Positions 17,679 to 25,393 are shown, counted from the stretch's first letter. The stretch is DNA of 64,000 nucleotides from an uncultured Clostridia bacterium (GCA_934675735.1 CAKURR010000010.1:1-64000), one strand, 5' to 3'. Made by a program: numbers and translations. The notes: generated from the sequence alone by a model not told the origin.

Positions 17679-17693
17679 GGGCCGCGCACCTCC

Positions 17694-17969
17694 TTACATC
17701 ACCCTGCTGTCATGCAGCACGTTAAACAGCGGCTCGGGCATGTCCACCGTCTCGCCGCGGAGGAAATAAAACTTCGAGCCGTTCAGCCCGACAAAAACCA
17801 CATCGTCGCCGCTGCCGGGGATGAGCGGAATCATCGTCTTGACCGTCTTATAGGTTTCGCAGCCCGCCGCCGCCATCAGGCGCTTCATGTTCGCCTTCGT
17901 CGCCTCGCATTTTTCTTTCAAAACGCTGCTCGCCATCTTCATCGACTTGGTCGTGTTCATCACTGCCAT
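17694..17969 (-). CDS. Small phage head-region protein, unknown
   Basis: A 91-residue protein between the capsid and adaptor genes. The N-terminal half is helical and Lys-rich (TKSMKMASSVLKEKCEATKA); the C-terminal half is a small beta domain ending VDMPEPLFNVLHDSRVM. A strong AAAGGAGAAC box precedes ATG at 17969. Proteins of this size often sit downstream of N4-gp56-type capsid genes; a head-completion or decoration role is plausible, but I recognise no family. Confidence 0.6.
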   Translation of the reverse strand: MAVMNTTKSMKMASSVLKEKCEATKANMKRLMAAAGCETYKTVKTMIPLIPGSGDDVVFVGLNGSKFYFLRGETVDMPEPLFNVLHDSRVM

Positions 17970-18032
17970 ACTTTTGTTCTCCTTTCAAAATCAAAGAAAA
18001 AGCGGGCGGGCGCATCGTCCCGCCCGCGGGGG

Positions 18033-18983
18033 TTACGCCGTGAAACCACACTCGATTCTCACGGCAAACTCCGGCTGAAGCATCTTCGCGGCAAAGCCGT
18101 CCAGCTTCCAGCCGACCGAAGAAATCTGGTCGAGCGGGTCGCTCGTGCCCGCGCTGCCCGGGTTCTTGGCGATGATGCGCGGCTTCGCGCCCTTCAGGCT
18201 GGTGATGCCGTAGGCATAGCGGCCCAGCACGATGACGCTCGCCACGTCCGCGCTCGAAGCGCCCGCGCCTTCAAAAATCTTCGCCTCGGTGCTCTCCACA
18301 AAGCGCACGCCGAACAGCCTTCCCACCTCGCCCGTGTAGATGTTCTCCTTGTCCTGGTACTGGCTGACCTTCACCCACGCGTCGTCCTCCTGAAGGTCAT
18401 AGGTCGTGTCCGGGCCGACAATGGCGACATAGTAGCCGCCGAACTTCTGCGCGTGGTTCTTCTTGAGCACCTTCACCGCCTTGCGGATTTCCTTGCTCGT
18501 CAGCTTGTCCGCCGCCGTCAGGCTCGCGCGGCCCGTCTTGCCGTTCGCATAGATGACGTTGGTGCAGGTTGCCAGCTCGTCGCGCACCATCGCGTCCACA
18601 CTGCGCGAACCCGCGTCGCCGAAAAGCTTCGTGCGGCGCGCGATGTTCATGTCCAGGTGCACCATGTCCAGCCAGTCGCTGCACAGCGCATAGTCGCCGT
18701 ACTGCTTGATTTCGGTCGTCACCGCCACCTCGGCCAGCATCTTGCCCTCGCCCGGGTTGCCCTCCTCAAGCGCGGTCGTCTTGGCGTCAAGGGGAATCAG
18801 CTTGCGCATGTTCATCACCGCGCCGCTGTTCGGGGGGATTCGGTGCTCGTCGCCAAACTGAAGGTGAACCAGGTTCGGTTCAAACGTCCGCAGCAGCTCG
18901 CGGTTGTAATAGGTCTGCATGCCGGGGGTCAGGCCCGAGCTGGTCGTCATGTTGGTGTTCGCATTGGTATAAGTGTTCGCCAT
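18033..18983 (-). CDS. N4-gp56-family major capsid protein
   Basis: A 316-residue HK97-fold capsid protein. The start (GLTPGMQTYYNRELLRTFEP) and the internal motifs KQYGDYALCSDWLD and GYYVAIVGPDTTYDL, then NIYTGEVGRLFGVRFVESTE, are the hallmark order of the N4-gp56 family. It would form the icosahedral shell around the packaged genome. It is preceded by the scaffold gene and followed by small head genes. The start is supported by AAGGAGG upstream of ATG 18983. Confidence 0.92.
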   Translation of the reverse strand: MANTYTNANTNMTTSSGLTPGMQTYYNRELLRTFEPNLVHLQFGDEHRIPPNSGAVMNMRKLIPLDAKTTALEEGNPGEGKMLAEVAVTTEIKQYGDYALCSDWLDMVHLDMNIARRTKLFGDAGSRSVDAMVRDELATCTNVIYANGKTGRASLTAADKLTSKEIRKAVKVLKKNHAQKFGGYYVAIVGPDTTYDLQEDDAWVKVSQYQDKENIYTGEVGRLFGVRFVESTEAKIFEGAGASSADVASVIVLGRYAYGITSLKGAKPRIIAKNPGSAGTSDPLDQISSVGWKLDGFAAKMLQPEFAVRIECGFTA

Positions 18984-18996
18984 AAAAAAATCCTCC

Positions 18997-19500
18997 TTAG
19001 ATTCTGACCCGTTTGCCCGCCATCATCATTTCCTGCGCCCTGTCGGAAAAACGGGCAAACTCTTCGTCTGTCATGTTTTCAATCGGGTTTTCGCCCGTCA
19101 CGCGGCCGCTTCCCGCCGTTCTGGCCGTCGGCACGCCGTGCTTGCGGCCGCCGTCGCCGCCTGCCGCCGCGCCGCTTACGCGCTGCAAATAGGCTTTGGC
19201 CGCTTTGCGAATGCTCACGCCGTCGTTGACCTGCCGCTTGACCTCTTCGTCTGCGGAAAAGGCTTTCAGCTCGTCCATCGTCCAGCCGTCGTCAAGCAAT
19301 CCGCTGAGCTGCTCGGTAATCGACGCTCTGCGCTCGTCGGTCTGCGCCGTCGCCGCCTTTTCCCCGGCCTCGTCCGCCTTGGGGCCGATGTCGCTGTCTG
19401 CGCCTGTCGGGTTGTCCGTCAGCTCGTCCATCGTCACTTCCTGCGCGTCGTCCGCAGGCTTGTCGTTCATCGTTTCGACCGCATTTTCCAGTTCGTCCAT
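18997..19500 (-). CDS. Phage scaffolding protein
   Basis: A 167-residue acidic, helical protein located immediately upstream of the major capsid gene. It is rich in Asp, Glu and Ala, has no predicted globular enzyme motif, and ends in a basic tail (EMMMAGKRVRI), the charge arrangement expected of internal scaffolds that bind the capsid lattice. ATG at 19500 has AAGGAGAGTTT upstream. No protease domain is visible, so the scaffold would be released or removed by other means. Confidence 0.75.
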   Translation of the reverse strand: MDELENAVETMNDKPADDAQEVTMDELTDNPTGADSDIGPKADEAGEKAATAQTDERRASITEQLSGLLDDGWTMDELKAFSADEEVKRQVNDGVSIRKAAKAYLQRVSGAAAGGDGGRKHGVPTARTAGSGRVTGENPIENMTDEEFARFSDRAQEMMMAGKRVRI

Positions 19501-19627
19501 AAACTCTCCTTATCGCGCCTTTCCGCGTTGTCATCCTCATTGAGATGCGGCAGCTTATTGACATCAGCAAACTTGTCTTAAATAGCAAAATCAAGAAATT
19601 CAGCCATTCTTTCATTTACGGAAAGGG

Positions 19628-19656
19628 CTATTCTCCCCCCTTCGGGGGGAGAATAG
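19628..19656. terminator. Perfect 13-bp hairpin between portal and scaffold genes
   Basis: CTATTCTCCCCCC (19628-19640), a TTC loop, and GGGGGGAGAATAG (19644-19656). A T-run (CTTTTTG) follows on the plus strand only; on the minus strand, where the phage genes are read, CCCTTTCC follows. It may be a partial attenuator or RNA-processing site setting head-protein stoichiometry. The 175-nt gap it sits in holds no supported gene. Confidence 0.55.
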
Positions 19657-19676
19657 CTTTTTGTCTGCAGTCTGCC

Positions 19677-21515
19677 TCACTGAGATGAGGTTTTGCCGTT
19701 TTGCAGCAGGCCGCTGTAATCCGCGCCTGCCTGCTTTTGCTCGATTTCGGCGGGCGTTGCGTCCGCCTTTCGATATTCATTGATGACCGCCTGCATGCCC
19801 TGCACCTGGGCCGTCGCCTGTTCAAGCCGGGCTTGCAGCCCTGCAATCATTTCCTGTGTCTTGCTGTTCTCCCGCACCACCTTGAGCACGCTCGGCTTTG
19901 TGCGGTATCCCTCCATCAATCCGATGACCGATTCCGGCGGCAGCGCCTGCCCCGCCTGTCCGCAAATCTGCGAAACCTGCATCAGGAACTCGTTGTCCGC
20001 CTGAATCTGGAGCGGGTTGTTCTTCTGCACCTGCACGCGCACGGTGTAGGCGGGCTTGGGCAGCTTTCCGCCCTCCCTGCTCGGGGCAATCAGCTCGACG
20101 ATTCGGTCTTTCATGTTGCCGCTGCTGTCCCATCCGCCGACGATGCGAATCTTCCTTTCCGCGTCCAGATAGTCGCTGAGCACCCAAAGAATCTGCTCCA
20201 CCATCTTGCGGAACGCGTTTTTGTATCGCTCGGTGTGCCAGCGCGTCGTCTTGCCGCCCGCCTCCTGCAAGGCTTGAATCGCCGCCGCAGCCGTCACGCC
20301 CAGGCCGCCTTCGCCGCGCGAAAACTGGTTCTGTCCGCAGTCCTGCTTCATCGAATCGACCAGGTAGTTGAGCGTCGTGTATACCTGGTTGTTAATCGGG
20401 TTGGCCTGCACCGTCTGCATCGCCTGGCGCACGTCGTTGCCTTCCCATTCGATGATGGTCTTGCGCATGTCGGCCACGTCGTCGGGGTTCACGCCGCTCC
20501 CCTTGCGAATGAAGTGCCGCTGAACGCTTGACTCCCTCGCGTTGTCGTCGATGTATTTAATCAGTCGGTCGATGGCCGTCTGCGTGTCCTTGTAGTCGTG
20601 CACCATGCCCGTCCCGAACGGCTTGCGCCATACCGCCCGATATTTGTAGAGCACAAACGGATACTGCCCGTGCGCATACACGCCGTCGGGGTAGTCGCCC
20701 TCTTTCGCCCCGCCGAACGCAAGCTCGGTGCTGTAAAGCAGCGCGCCGCCCGCCGTCTGCGCCATGTGCACCCTGTTTCGCCGCGTCTTGGCGTCGTATC
20801 GGCGATACCAGAACTCAATCAGCGTCACCTTCTCGTCGCCGTCGGCGATGTTCTGCGCCTGCACCTCCTGTGCGTCGTCCGCGTGGTCGCCGTGCACATA
20901 GCCGCGCGCATGGGGATAGTGCTCTTCCACCCACGCCACGCTGGTGTGCGTCACCTTGAAGCACGCGCGCCCGTTCTGAATGTTCTCCTGCGTCGGGTCG
21001 GGGTAAAAATCTTCGGGATGCCACGCCTGAACGGAAACCATGCCGTTTCCGTCGTCTGCGTCGTCGTCCCAAAACACCTGGGCGATGCCCGTGCCCGTCA
21101 CCGCCGAATCCTCCAGAATGGTCTGGTATTCGTCCGGCCATCCCGCCTGATAGAGCACGAAGCTCACCACGTCGCTCATTTCGTCGGCGCTGTTGGCCGT
21201 GTCCTCGCGTTCGGGCAGCATCAGCGCCTCGGGCATGTTGTCGATTTGGTCGGCAATCACGTTGTCGATGCATGAGTTCAGTGCGTTGCTCGGCGGCGCG
21301 GTCACGCTCCGCTCGTTCTGGCTGAGCTGGCGCATTTCCCGCGCGTCCCGCATTTCGTCGTGCACGTCCCGCAGCTCGTCCACAAACTCGCGAAACAGCG
21401 CATACGCGCGCCTGGTCAGCGCCCTTTGCGCCTCGGTGAGCGGCTGGTCGCCCGCCTCCACCCTCTTTTCCATGCGGATATCCCCGGGCGGGGAATCCCT
21501 CTTCCTCTTTTCCAT
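19677..21515 (-). CDS. Phage portal protein
   Basis: A 612-residue portal, the dodecameric ring at the packaging vertex. It lies directly between terminase large subunit and scaffold. The helical N-terminus (residues 20-70) is followed by the mixed clip/wing region with AWHPEDFYPDPTQ, typical of podovirus-like portals, and a C-terminal coiled coil (about 540-600) that fits the barrel. ATG at 21515 follows AGGAGG with a short spacer; a longer upstream start would run into the terminase gene and lacks a ribosome binding site. The C-terminus ends in a short polar tail. Confidence 0.85.
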   Translation of the reverse strand: MEKRKRDSPPGDIRMEKRVEAGDQPLTEAQRALTRRAYALFREFVDELRDVHDEMRDAREMRQLSQNERSVTAPPSNALNSCIDNVIADQIDNMPEALMLPEREDTANSADEMSDVVSFVLYQAGWPDEYQTILEDSAVTGTGIAQVFWDDDADDGNGMVSVQAWHPEDFYPDPTQENIQNGRACFKVTHTSVAWVEEHYPHARGYVHGDHADDAQEVQAQNIADGDEKVTLIEFWYRRYDAKTRRNRVHMAQTAGGALLYSTELAFGGAKEGDYPDGVYAHGQYPFVLYKYRAVWRKPFGTGMVHDYKDTQTAIDRLIKYIDDNARESSVQRHFIRKGSGVNPDDVADMRKTIIEWEGNDVRQAMQTVQANPINNQVYTTLNYLVDSMKQDCGQNQFSRGEGGLGVTAAAAIQALQEAGGKTTRWHTERYKNAFRKMVEQILWVLSDYLDAERKIRIVGGWDSSGNMKDRIVELIAPSREGGKLPKPAYTVRVQVQKNNPLQIQADNEFLMQVSQICGQAGQALPPESVIGLMEGYRTKPSVLKVVRENSKTQEMIAGLQARLEQATAQVQGMQAVINEYRKADATPAEIEQKQAGADYSGLLQNGKTSSQ

Positions 21516-21525
21516 ACTTCCTCCT

Positions 21526-22932
21526 TCAGTCCAGCGGATTCCATGCCGGCCGCCGCTTGGCCGGGGCGATGAGCTTCGGCGCAAGCGGCCGCGACATCAA
21601 AAAATACCGCGTCTCGTCGTAAATGTGGTCCTCGCCCGCCGTGTCGATATCCTCGACCTTGTGGGCGTCGTAGCAAAGCGTCGGAATGGTGCGGATGAAA
21701 TCCTTGCACGTGCTGAACACATACATCATCGGCCGCCCGTCCTCGCCGAAACGCAGCCGTTCGTGCAGCTGCATCTTGCCCGGCATGCGCGTGTTGTCGC
21801 CCTTGCGGAAGATAACGCCGGAGAATACCCGCCGCATCTGCTCTTCCACACTCGTTCCTCGGCTCTCGTCCCAAATGGCGGGGTCGGCAATGCCCGTGAT
21901 GTGAATCCCTTCGCGGAACTCGGGTTCAAGCCAGTCCGCCATTCTGCCCGCGATTTCCGACGGCGTAATCATCAGCCCGACGTTCGCCTCGCCCGCCTTG
22001 CAGCCGTAAAGCTCCTTGTAGCGATACACCCGCCCGTCGGGGTCAACCGCCCACGCGCCCAGCGAAAACGGCCTGGAAAAGCCGTGGTCAAAACTGACGT
22101 ACCGCGTCCAGTGCATCGGGATTTCAAATGGGTCGATGACGTGCGTGTGCAGCCCGTCCGCGTAATGGTTCGGGTCGTTGGTGAACTCGGGGAAGGCCTG
22201 CCCTTCAAACGCTTCCCACTTGCCGTAAAGCAGCGCGTCGCGCAGCTTGGCGGGCTTGTTTTGCAGCTCAACGATATACATCTCGTCGATGTGCGGGTTG
22301 TCGTACACCGTCGCCGGAATGTATTCGCATATCGATTTCTTGGTTTTCGTCCTGCCGTCTTGGCCCATGATTTCCGTGTCCTTGACGACCGTGTGCTGCC
22401 CGACGTCCGTCGAATCGACGAACCGCGCCTTCACCCAGCCGTGTCCCGGGCCGCCGGGGTTGCTGGCGCAGCGCACACAGGGCTTCACCTTCAGGTTCGT
22501 CGGCGCGCGCAGACGCGTCTTGATGTAGTTGTACATGCCCTCGGAAAAGTGCGTCAGCTCGTCAAAATACAGCCACTGTATCTGTGAGCCCTGATACTTG
22601 AGCGTGTCCCCCTCGTCGCTCAGGTGGCAAAACCGCGCCACGCTGCCGTTCACAAACTGTATTTCGTGCGTGCCCGCGTAATATTTGCCCAGCTCCTCGG
22701 GCACAATCGAGCGCATCGTTTTGATGAGCGTCTGTTCCAGCTCGGGAAACGTCCGCCTGAACAGATACGCGTTCGTCCCCGCGTATTTCAGGCAGCGGAT
22801 GAACGCGTCCCAGCAGATGGCGTAGCTCTTGCCGCCGCCCGCAGCCCCGCCGTACAGAATCTCGTTGCTCTTGCTCGCGTGAAACGCCTTCTGTTTGGGC
22901 GTGGGCCGATAGTCAAACACAATTCGGCTCAT
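21526..22932 (-). CDS. Terminase large subunit
   Basis: A 468-residue packaging motor. Walker A is GGAAGGGKS near residue 29 and the Walker B region is WLYFDELTHFSE near 125; the C-terminal RNase H-like nuclease domain carries conserved acidic residues including YVSFDHGFSRP near 283 and a downstream HITGIADPAIWD. The protein drives DNA translocation into the prohead and cuts the concatemer. Its ATG overlaps the terminase small subunit stop by 4 nt. Length is normal for the family and both domains look intact. Confidence 0.93.
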   Translation of the reverse strand: MSRIVFDYRPTPKQKAFHASKSNEILYGGAAGGGKSYAICWDAFIRCLKYAGTNAYLFRRTFPELEQTLIKTMRSIVPEELGKYYAGTHEIQFVNGSVARFCHLSDEGDTLKYQGSQIQWLYFDELTHFSEGMYNYIKTRLRAPTNLKVKPCVRCASNPGGPGHGWVKARFVDSTDVGQHTVVKDTEIMGQDGRTKTKKSICEYIPATVYDNPHIDEMYIVELQNKPAKLRDALLYGKWEAFEGQAFPEFTNDPNHYADGLHTHVIDPFEIPMHWTRYVSFDHGFSRPFSLGAWAVDPDGRVYRYKELYGCKAGEANVGLMITPSEIAGRMADWLEPEFREGIHITGIADPAIWDESRGTSVEEQMRRVFSGVIFRKGDNTRMPGKMQLHERLRFGEDGRPMMYVFSTCKDFIRTIPTLCYDAHKVEDIDTAGEDHIYDETRYFLMSRPLAPKLIAPAKRRPAWNPLD

Positions 22933-23366
22933 TCGTCCCCGTCCTCCGGCATGTTCACGTCAAAGCCGCCGTCCGCAAACGTAATGCTGATGTCCCGATT
23001 GTCCTCCTTCGGCGCCTTGATGCCCGCGCGGTCGAGCGTGTCGCGGCTCGCGTTCTGCCACAGGTATTGATACTGCGGCTCGTATTTCGTGTCGAGAATC
23101 TGTTCGTTTCGGTCAAGCGCCTTCTCCGCCTGCTCCAGCAGCCGCAGCTGGGCCGTCGCCAGCCGCGCCTCCCGCAGCTCCTTCATCCTGTCTGCGAACT
23201 CCGCCCTGTGCAGTGCGTTGTAAATCGCCGTCCTGCTGACGCCGTATGCCTCCGCCAGTGCCTTGACCGACTCGCCCCCATCCACATATCGGCGCACAAC
23301 CTCAACGCACTGCTCGTCCGTAATCTTCTGTCCGTTCGGCGGCGTTCGCGCCTTCCTTCCCAACAT
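22929..23366 (-). CDS. Terminase small subunit (DNA-recognition)
   Basis: A 145-residue protein with an N-terminal helix-turn-helix (about residues 15-60, SVKALAEAYGVSRTAIYNAL) followed by a helical oligomerisation region, as in terminase small subunits. ATG at 23366 follows AGGAGG with a 7-nt spacer, which decides this start over upstream candidates in the same frame. It is the first gene of the late operon; a strong terminator lies only 37 nt upstream of the start codon. Confidence 0.82.
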   Translation of the reverse strand: MLGRKARTPPNGQKITDEQCVEVVRRYVDGGESVKALAEAYGVSRTAIYNALHRAEFADRMKELREARLATAQLRLLEQAEKALDRNEQILDTKYEPQYQYLWQNASRDTLDRAGIKAPKEDNRDISITFADGGFDVNMPEDGDE

Positions 23367-23402
23367 CCGTTGCCCTCCTTTTTTCTCCGCCCCCATGTGT
23401 AT

Positions 23403-23435
23403 AAAAAAATTCCGAAACATGACTTTGTTTCGGAA
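23403..23435 (-). terminator. Rho-independent terminator immediately upstream of the late operon
   Basis: On the minus strand TTCCGAAACA and TGTTTCGGAA pair over 10 bp around a 6-nt loop and are followed by seven T residues. It stands between the upstream leader and the terminase small subunit start, with no room for another promoter. Late transcription would have to read through it. Confidence 0.85.
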
Positions 23436-24313
23436 TCGCGCATAGGTGACTGCATGCTGTTTGGTTTTTGCTTCCCGTTTCTGCCCCCATGGGGCTGTCC
23501 CCTCGGGGCGGGGAGGCATATGTTTTCGGCTAAACCCCCGCGCTCGGGTGGTCAATTCGGGGGTACGGGCGGCCTCTTCCCGTTTTCGGTTTCATTTTTC
23601 CGCGCCCCGCATCGCAAGGGAAAAGCGACGAACCGCCGCCCCTCCAGCATAACGATAGAATGAAGAGAAAAAACGCCGTTGTGGGTTGTCAACCCGCAAT
23701 CTCTCCCGATACTATCCAACTAATATCTAGCCTTTTCCCCTCTCTCTGCCCCGCCGTGGCATAATCTGCGGCATAATCGCCCCGCACCCCCTCCATTATA
23801 TCGCCTTGCCCATCGCCTCACCCGCAGCCGTCGGCAAATCCTCCTATCTCATCGCCAACCGTCCAGCGTCGAAGCCTCCTATCTCATCGCCGCGCCCGCC
23901 GAGCGGCAACCCCTCCATAACATACGCCGCCGCCCCATCTGCCGCGCCCCCGTCCCCCTGGGCAGATTGCCGCGCGGCGAAGCCTCCCGCCTGCGCCGTC
24001 GTCTCCATCCTCTCCGCCGTCGCCGCGTCCGCTATCCTCTGCACGTCGTCCCGCTGGGCCTCCGCCCTGCATCGCCGCGCCCGCTGTCTTGCCGCGAATC
24101 GCCGCATATAATAGAAGCGGCCGCACAGCTCCAGCCGTACAACCGCCGAGAATTGTATAATCGCCGCCGCGCGCGGTGGAGAAGTCCGCCGACCTCTCCC
24201 CGCGTCGGGGACGATTATACTATATCATGCTGTCAAACATGACACAAGTGCCGCACCCTGTACAACTTACGATATGCAGCGCGTTCCAAACGCATCGGCT
24301 GCAAAGCAGCAAA
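23436..24313. other. GC-rich 0.9-kb region without a supported gene
   Basis: No reading frame here has both a ribosome binding site and protein-like composition. It holds a perfect palindrome GGGTTG-T-CAACCC (23683-23695), the GGCGAT-rich repeat stretch, and a TGTCA-AACA-TGACA inverted repeat near 24230-24243. Position suggests the leader/control region of the late operon or a junction. Confidence 0.5.
23776..24165. repeat. Cluster of GGCGAT motifs (eight copies)
   Basis: ATCGCC on the plus strand (GGCGAT on the minus) occurs at 23776, 23800, 23812, 23851, 23886, 24071, 24098 and 24160. Two copies sit in a longer identical unit, GGCGATGAGATAGGAGG, about 35 nt apart. Spacing is irregular and the region is not AT-rich. 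It could be a protein-binding array or degenerate repeat DNA. Confidence 0.5.
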
Positions 24314-24359
24314 CAAAAAAGCCCTTGACGCGCTGACTGTTCCGCCGCGCATCAAGGGC
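24314..24359 (-). terminator. Minus-strand terminator with A-rich far side
   Basis: GCCCTTGA and TCAAGGGC pair (24321-24328 with 24352-24359), followed on the minus strand by TTTTTT. It would stop minus-strand transcripts coming from the 24.4-24.5 kb RNA promoter. Confidence 0.7.
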
Positions 24360-24374
24360 AATCAAGCATATTAT
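24345..24374. repeat. 30-nt direct repeat, copy 1
   Basis: CCGCGCATCAAG followed by CAATCAAGCAT and TTAT, matching 26060-26089 at 27 of 30 positions in the same orientation. The two copies bracket the small-gene and small-RNA cluster. Confidence 0.7.
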
Positions 24375-24399
24375 GCAAAATCTAAAGAGACCTGCAAAA

Positions 24400-24478
24400 G
24401 AAAACGAACGGCCATGATTCCAGCCATGACCGTTCCGATAAGCAGGGCTAACTGCTAATTAAAGCCCGCCGTCGTGCC
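24400..24478 (-). ncRNA. Predicted about 80-nt small RNA, antisense to the leader of the 24510 gene
   Basis: Transcription is predicted from the promoter at 24482-24510 leftward to a hairpin (24407-24416 pairing with 24425-24434, 10 bp with one G-U) followed by a T-rich stretch on the minus strand. The RNA is complementary to the 5' leader of the plus-strand gene at 24510. The promoter and terminator are seen; expression is inferred. Confidence 0.55.
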
Positions 24479-24481
24479 TTT

Positions 24482-24510
24482 ATTTTATCACAGCTTGGAG
24501 GGAAAAGCAA
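24482..24510 (-). promoter_or_regulatory. Minus-strand promoter embedded in the 24510 gene's ribosome-binding region
   Basis: -35 TTGCTT (24505-24510), 17-nt spacer, -10 TAAAAT (24482-24487), read on the minus strand. The -35 box ends on the A of the plus-strand ATG at 24510 and the spacer covers that gene's GGAGG. Confidence 0.65.
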
Positions 24511-24707
24511 TGGAAAATGAAAGAAAAAAGAGCGCCAAAGAACGCTATGACGAACGCACGGCCCGCCGTGTCAGCCTGAAGCTTAACAAAAACACCGATG
24601 CCGATATTCTGCAAAAGCTCGAAAGCGTCAGCAGCATGCAAGGCTATATCAAAGCGCTGATTCGCGCCGATATCGCCGCCAACGCGCCCGCTCATCCGGC
24701 CGATTAA
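24510..24707 (+). CDS. Small ribbon-helix-helix-like protein, mobile-element type
   Basis: A 65-residue, highly charged protein. A Lys/Arg/Glu-rich N-terminus precedes RRVSLKLNKNTDADILQKLE and the segment GYIKALIRADI; a short beta strand followed by two helices fits a ribbon-helix-helix DNA-binding fold. Proteins of this appearance are common on clostridial plasmids and prophages. ATG 24510 has GGAGG 8 nt upstream; the start further upstream lacks one. A terminator follows at 24719. A copy-control or transcription-repressor role is possible but not shown. Confidence 0.75.
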   Translation: MENERKKSAKERYDERTARRVSLKLNKNTDADILQKLESVSSMQGYIKALIRADIAANAPAHPAD

Positions 24708-24718
24708 CCTCCATTTGT

Positions 24719-24739
24719 GCGCCTTCACGGCGCTTTTTT
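24719..24739 (+). terminator. Terminator of the 24510 gene
   Basis: GCGCC-TTCAC-GGCGC followed by a T-run on the plus strand. Confidence 0.85.
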
Positions 24740-24751
24740 ATTTTTCCCCTC

Positions 24752-24780
24752 TTGACAAATTACCCCGTTCGCGGTATAAT
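24752..24780 (+). promoter_or_regulatory. Consensus promoter for the 24858 gene
   Basis: TTGACA (24752-24757), 17-nt spacer, TATAAT (24775-24780). A perfect sigma-A match; the transcript would start near 24787. Confidence 0.85.
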
Positions 24781-24857
24781 CCGTTTTGTCAGATGGCGAC
24801 GGCCGCCTGACAAGTCCTCTGTGAGGGCGGGCGCTCCAAACGAAAGGATGAGAGCGA

Positions 24858-25058
24858 ATGAATCACAGAACAGGCTACAAGGTTACAATCATCGATACCG
24901 AACAGGTGACGCTGACGCGAACCGTCAAACGGGAAATCAAGATTGAACCACTCCAAAGACGGACAGAAACAAAAAACACGACAACGGTGCCCCCCGTTAT
25001 CGTGCATGTTGAGGTCCGGCAAGACGCAGGAACTCATGTAACCCAAGACGTTGATTAA
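24858..25058 (+). CDS. Small hydrophilic protein, unknown
   Basis: A 66-residue protein, rich in Thr, Val, Arg and Glu, predicted mostly beta (VTIIDTEQVTLTRTVKREIK). It follows a consensus promoter, and GAAAGGATGAG lies upstream of ATG 24858. Its 3' third is overlapped by a predicted antisense RNA whose terminator (24971-25004) lies inside the coding region. No family recognised; being downstream of a perfect promoter supports expression, but the locus could also function mainly as RNA. Confidence 0.5.
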   Translation: MNHRTGYKVTIIDTEQVTLTRTVKREIKIEPLQRRTETKNTTTVPPVIVHVEVRQDAGTHVTQDVD

Positions 25059-25086
25059 ATGACTTCTTGAGCGCCCGCCTTCCTGC
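24971..25086 (-). ncRNA. Predicted about 115-nt small RNA, antisense to the 24858 gene's 3' end
   Basis: Starts near 25086 from the promoter at 25092-25120 and ends in a strong terminator: CACGATAACGG and CCGTTGTCGTG (25004-24994 with 24987-24977) followed by TTTTTTG on the minus strand. It is complementary to the leader of the 25120 gene and to the last part of the 24858 gene. Confidence 0.6.
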
Positions 25087-25091
25087 CTTTT

Positions 25092-25120
25092 ATTTTATCA
25101 GAAAGGCGGTTAAAAGTCAA
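25092..25120 (-). promoter_or_regulatory. Minus-strand promoter embedded in the 25120 gene's ribosome-binding region
   Basis: -35 TTGACT (25115-25120), 17-nt spacer, -10 TAAAAT (25092-25097) on the minus strand. As at 24510, the -35 box ends on the A of the neighbouring plus-strand ATG. The flanking CGCCCGCC..CCT(T)TTATTTTATCA block is shared with 24463-24490. Confidence 0.7.
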
Positions 25121-25308
25121 TGACTCTGAAAGATGCCTTAAAACAAAAAAGCTGGACGGTGCAGCATCTGGCCGATGAAACAGGAATCAGCAAACGCACC
25201 CTCGACAAGTACATGACGGGCGAACGGGATTTAAGACGGGCCGAAGCCGCAAACATCATCAAAATTGCCGACGTGCTCGGCATCCATCCCCGCGAACTGA
25301 TGAATTAA
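25120..25308 (+). CDS. XRE-family helix-turn-helix protein (Cro-like)
   Basis: A 62-residue protein that is almost entirely one HTH_3/XRE domain: WTVQHLADETGISKRTLDKY holds the turn and recognition helix (residues 12-32), and the last helices IIKIADVLGIHPRELM complete the five-helix fold. It would bind an operator as a dimer. Translation starts at ATG 25120 with AAAGGCGG upstream. A terminator at 25336-25358 ends the transcript. The overlapping outward promoter suggests mutual control with the antisense RNA. Confidence 0.85.
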   Translation: MTLKDALKQKSWTVQHLADETGISKRTLDKYMTGERDLRRAEAANIIKIADVLGIHPRELMN

Positions 25309-25335
25309 CCTCCCGGTTTTTTTGAATGCATTTAT

Positions 25336-25358
25336 GCGCCTTCGGGCGCTTTTTTTAT
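25336..25358 (+). terminator. Terminator of the XRE gene
   Basis: GCGCC-TTCG-GGCGC followed by seven or more T residues on the plus strand. Confidence 0.9.
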
Positions 25359-25393
25359 TTGGCGCAAACTGCAAGAGCTCATCAACAGGCAAT

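Noticed and set aside
19292..19615. 107-codon minus-strand frame starting with a hydrophobic stretch upstream of the scaffold gene
   Set aside because: No ribosome binding site; after about 40 codons it only shadows the scaffold gene in another frame.
23844..24107. 87-codon minus-strand frame upstream of the late operon
   Set aside because: No ribosome binding site at the start, composition is Ala/Gly/Arg-dominated in every frame, and it consists largely of the GGCGAT repeats.
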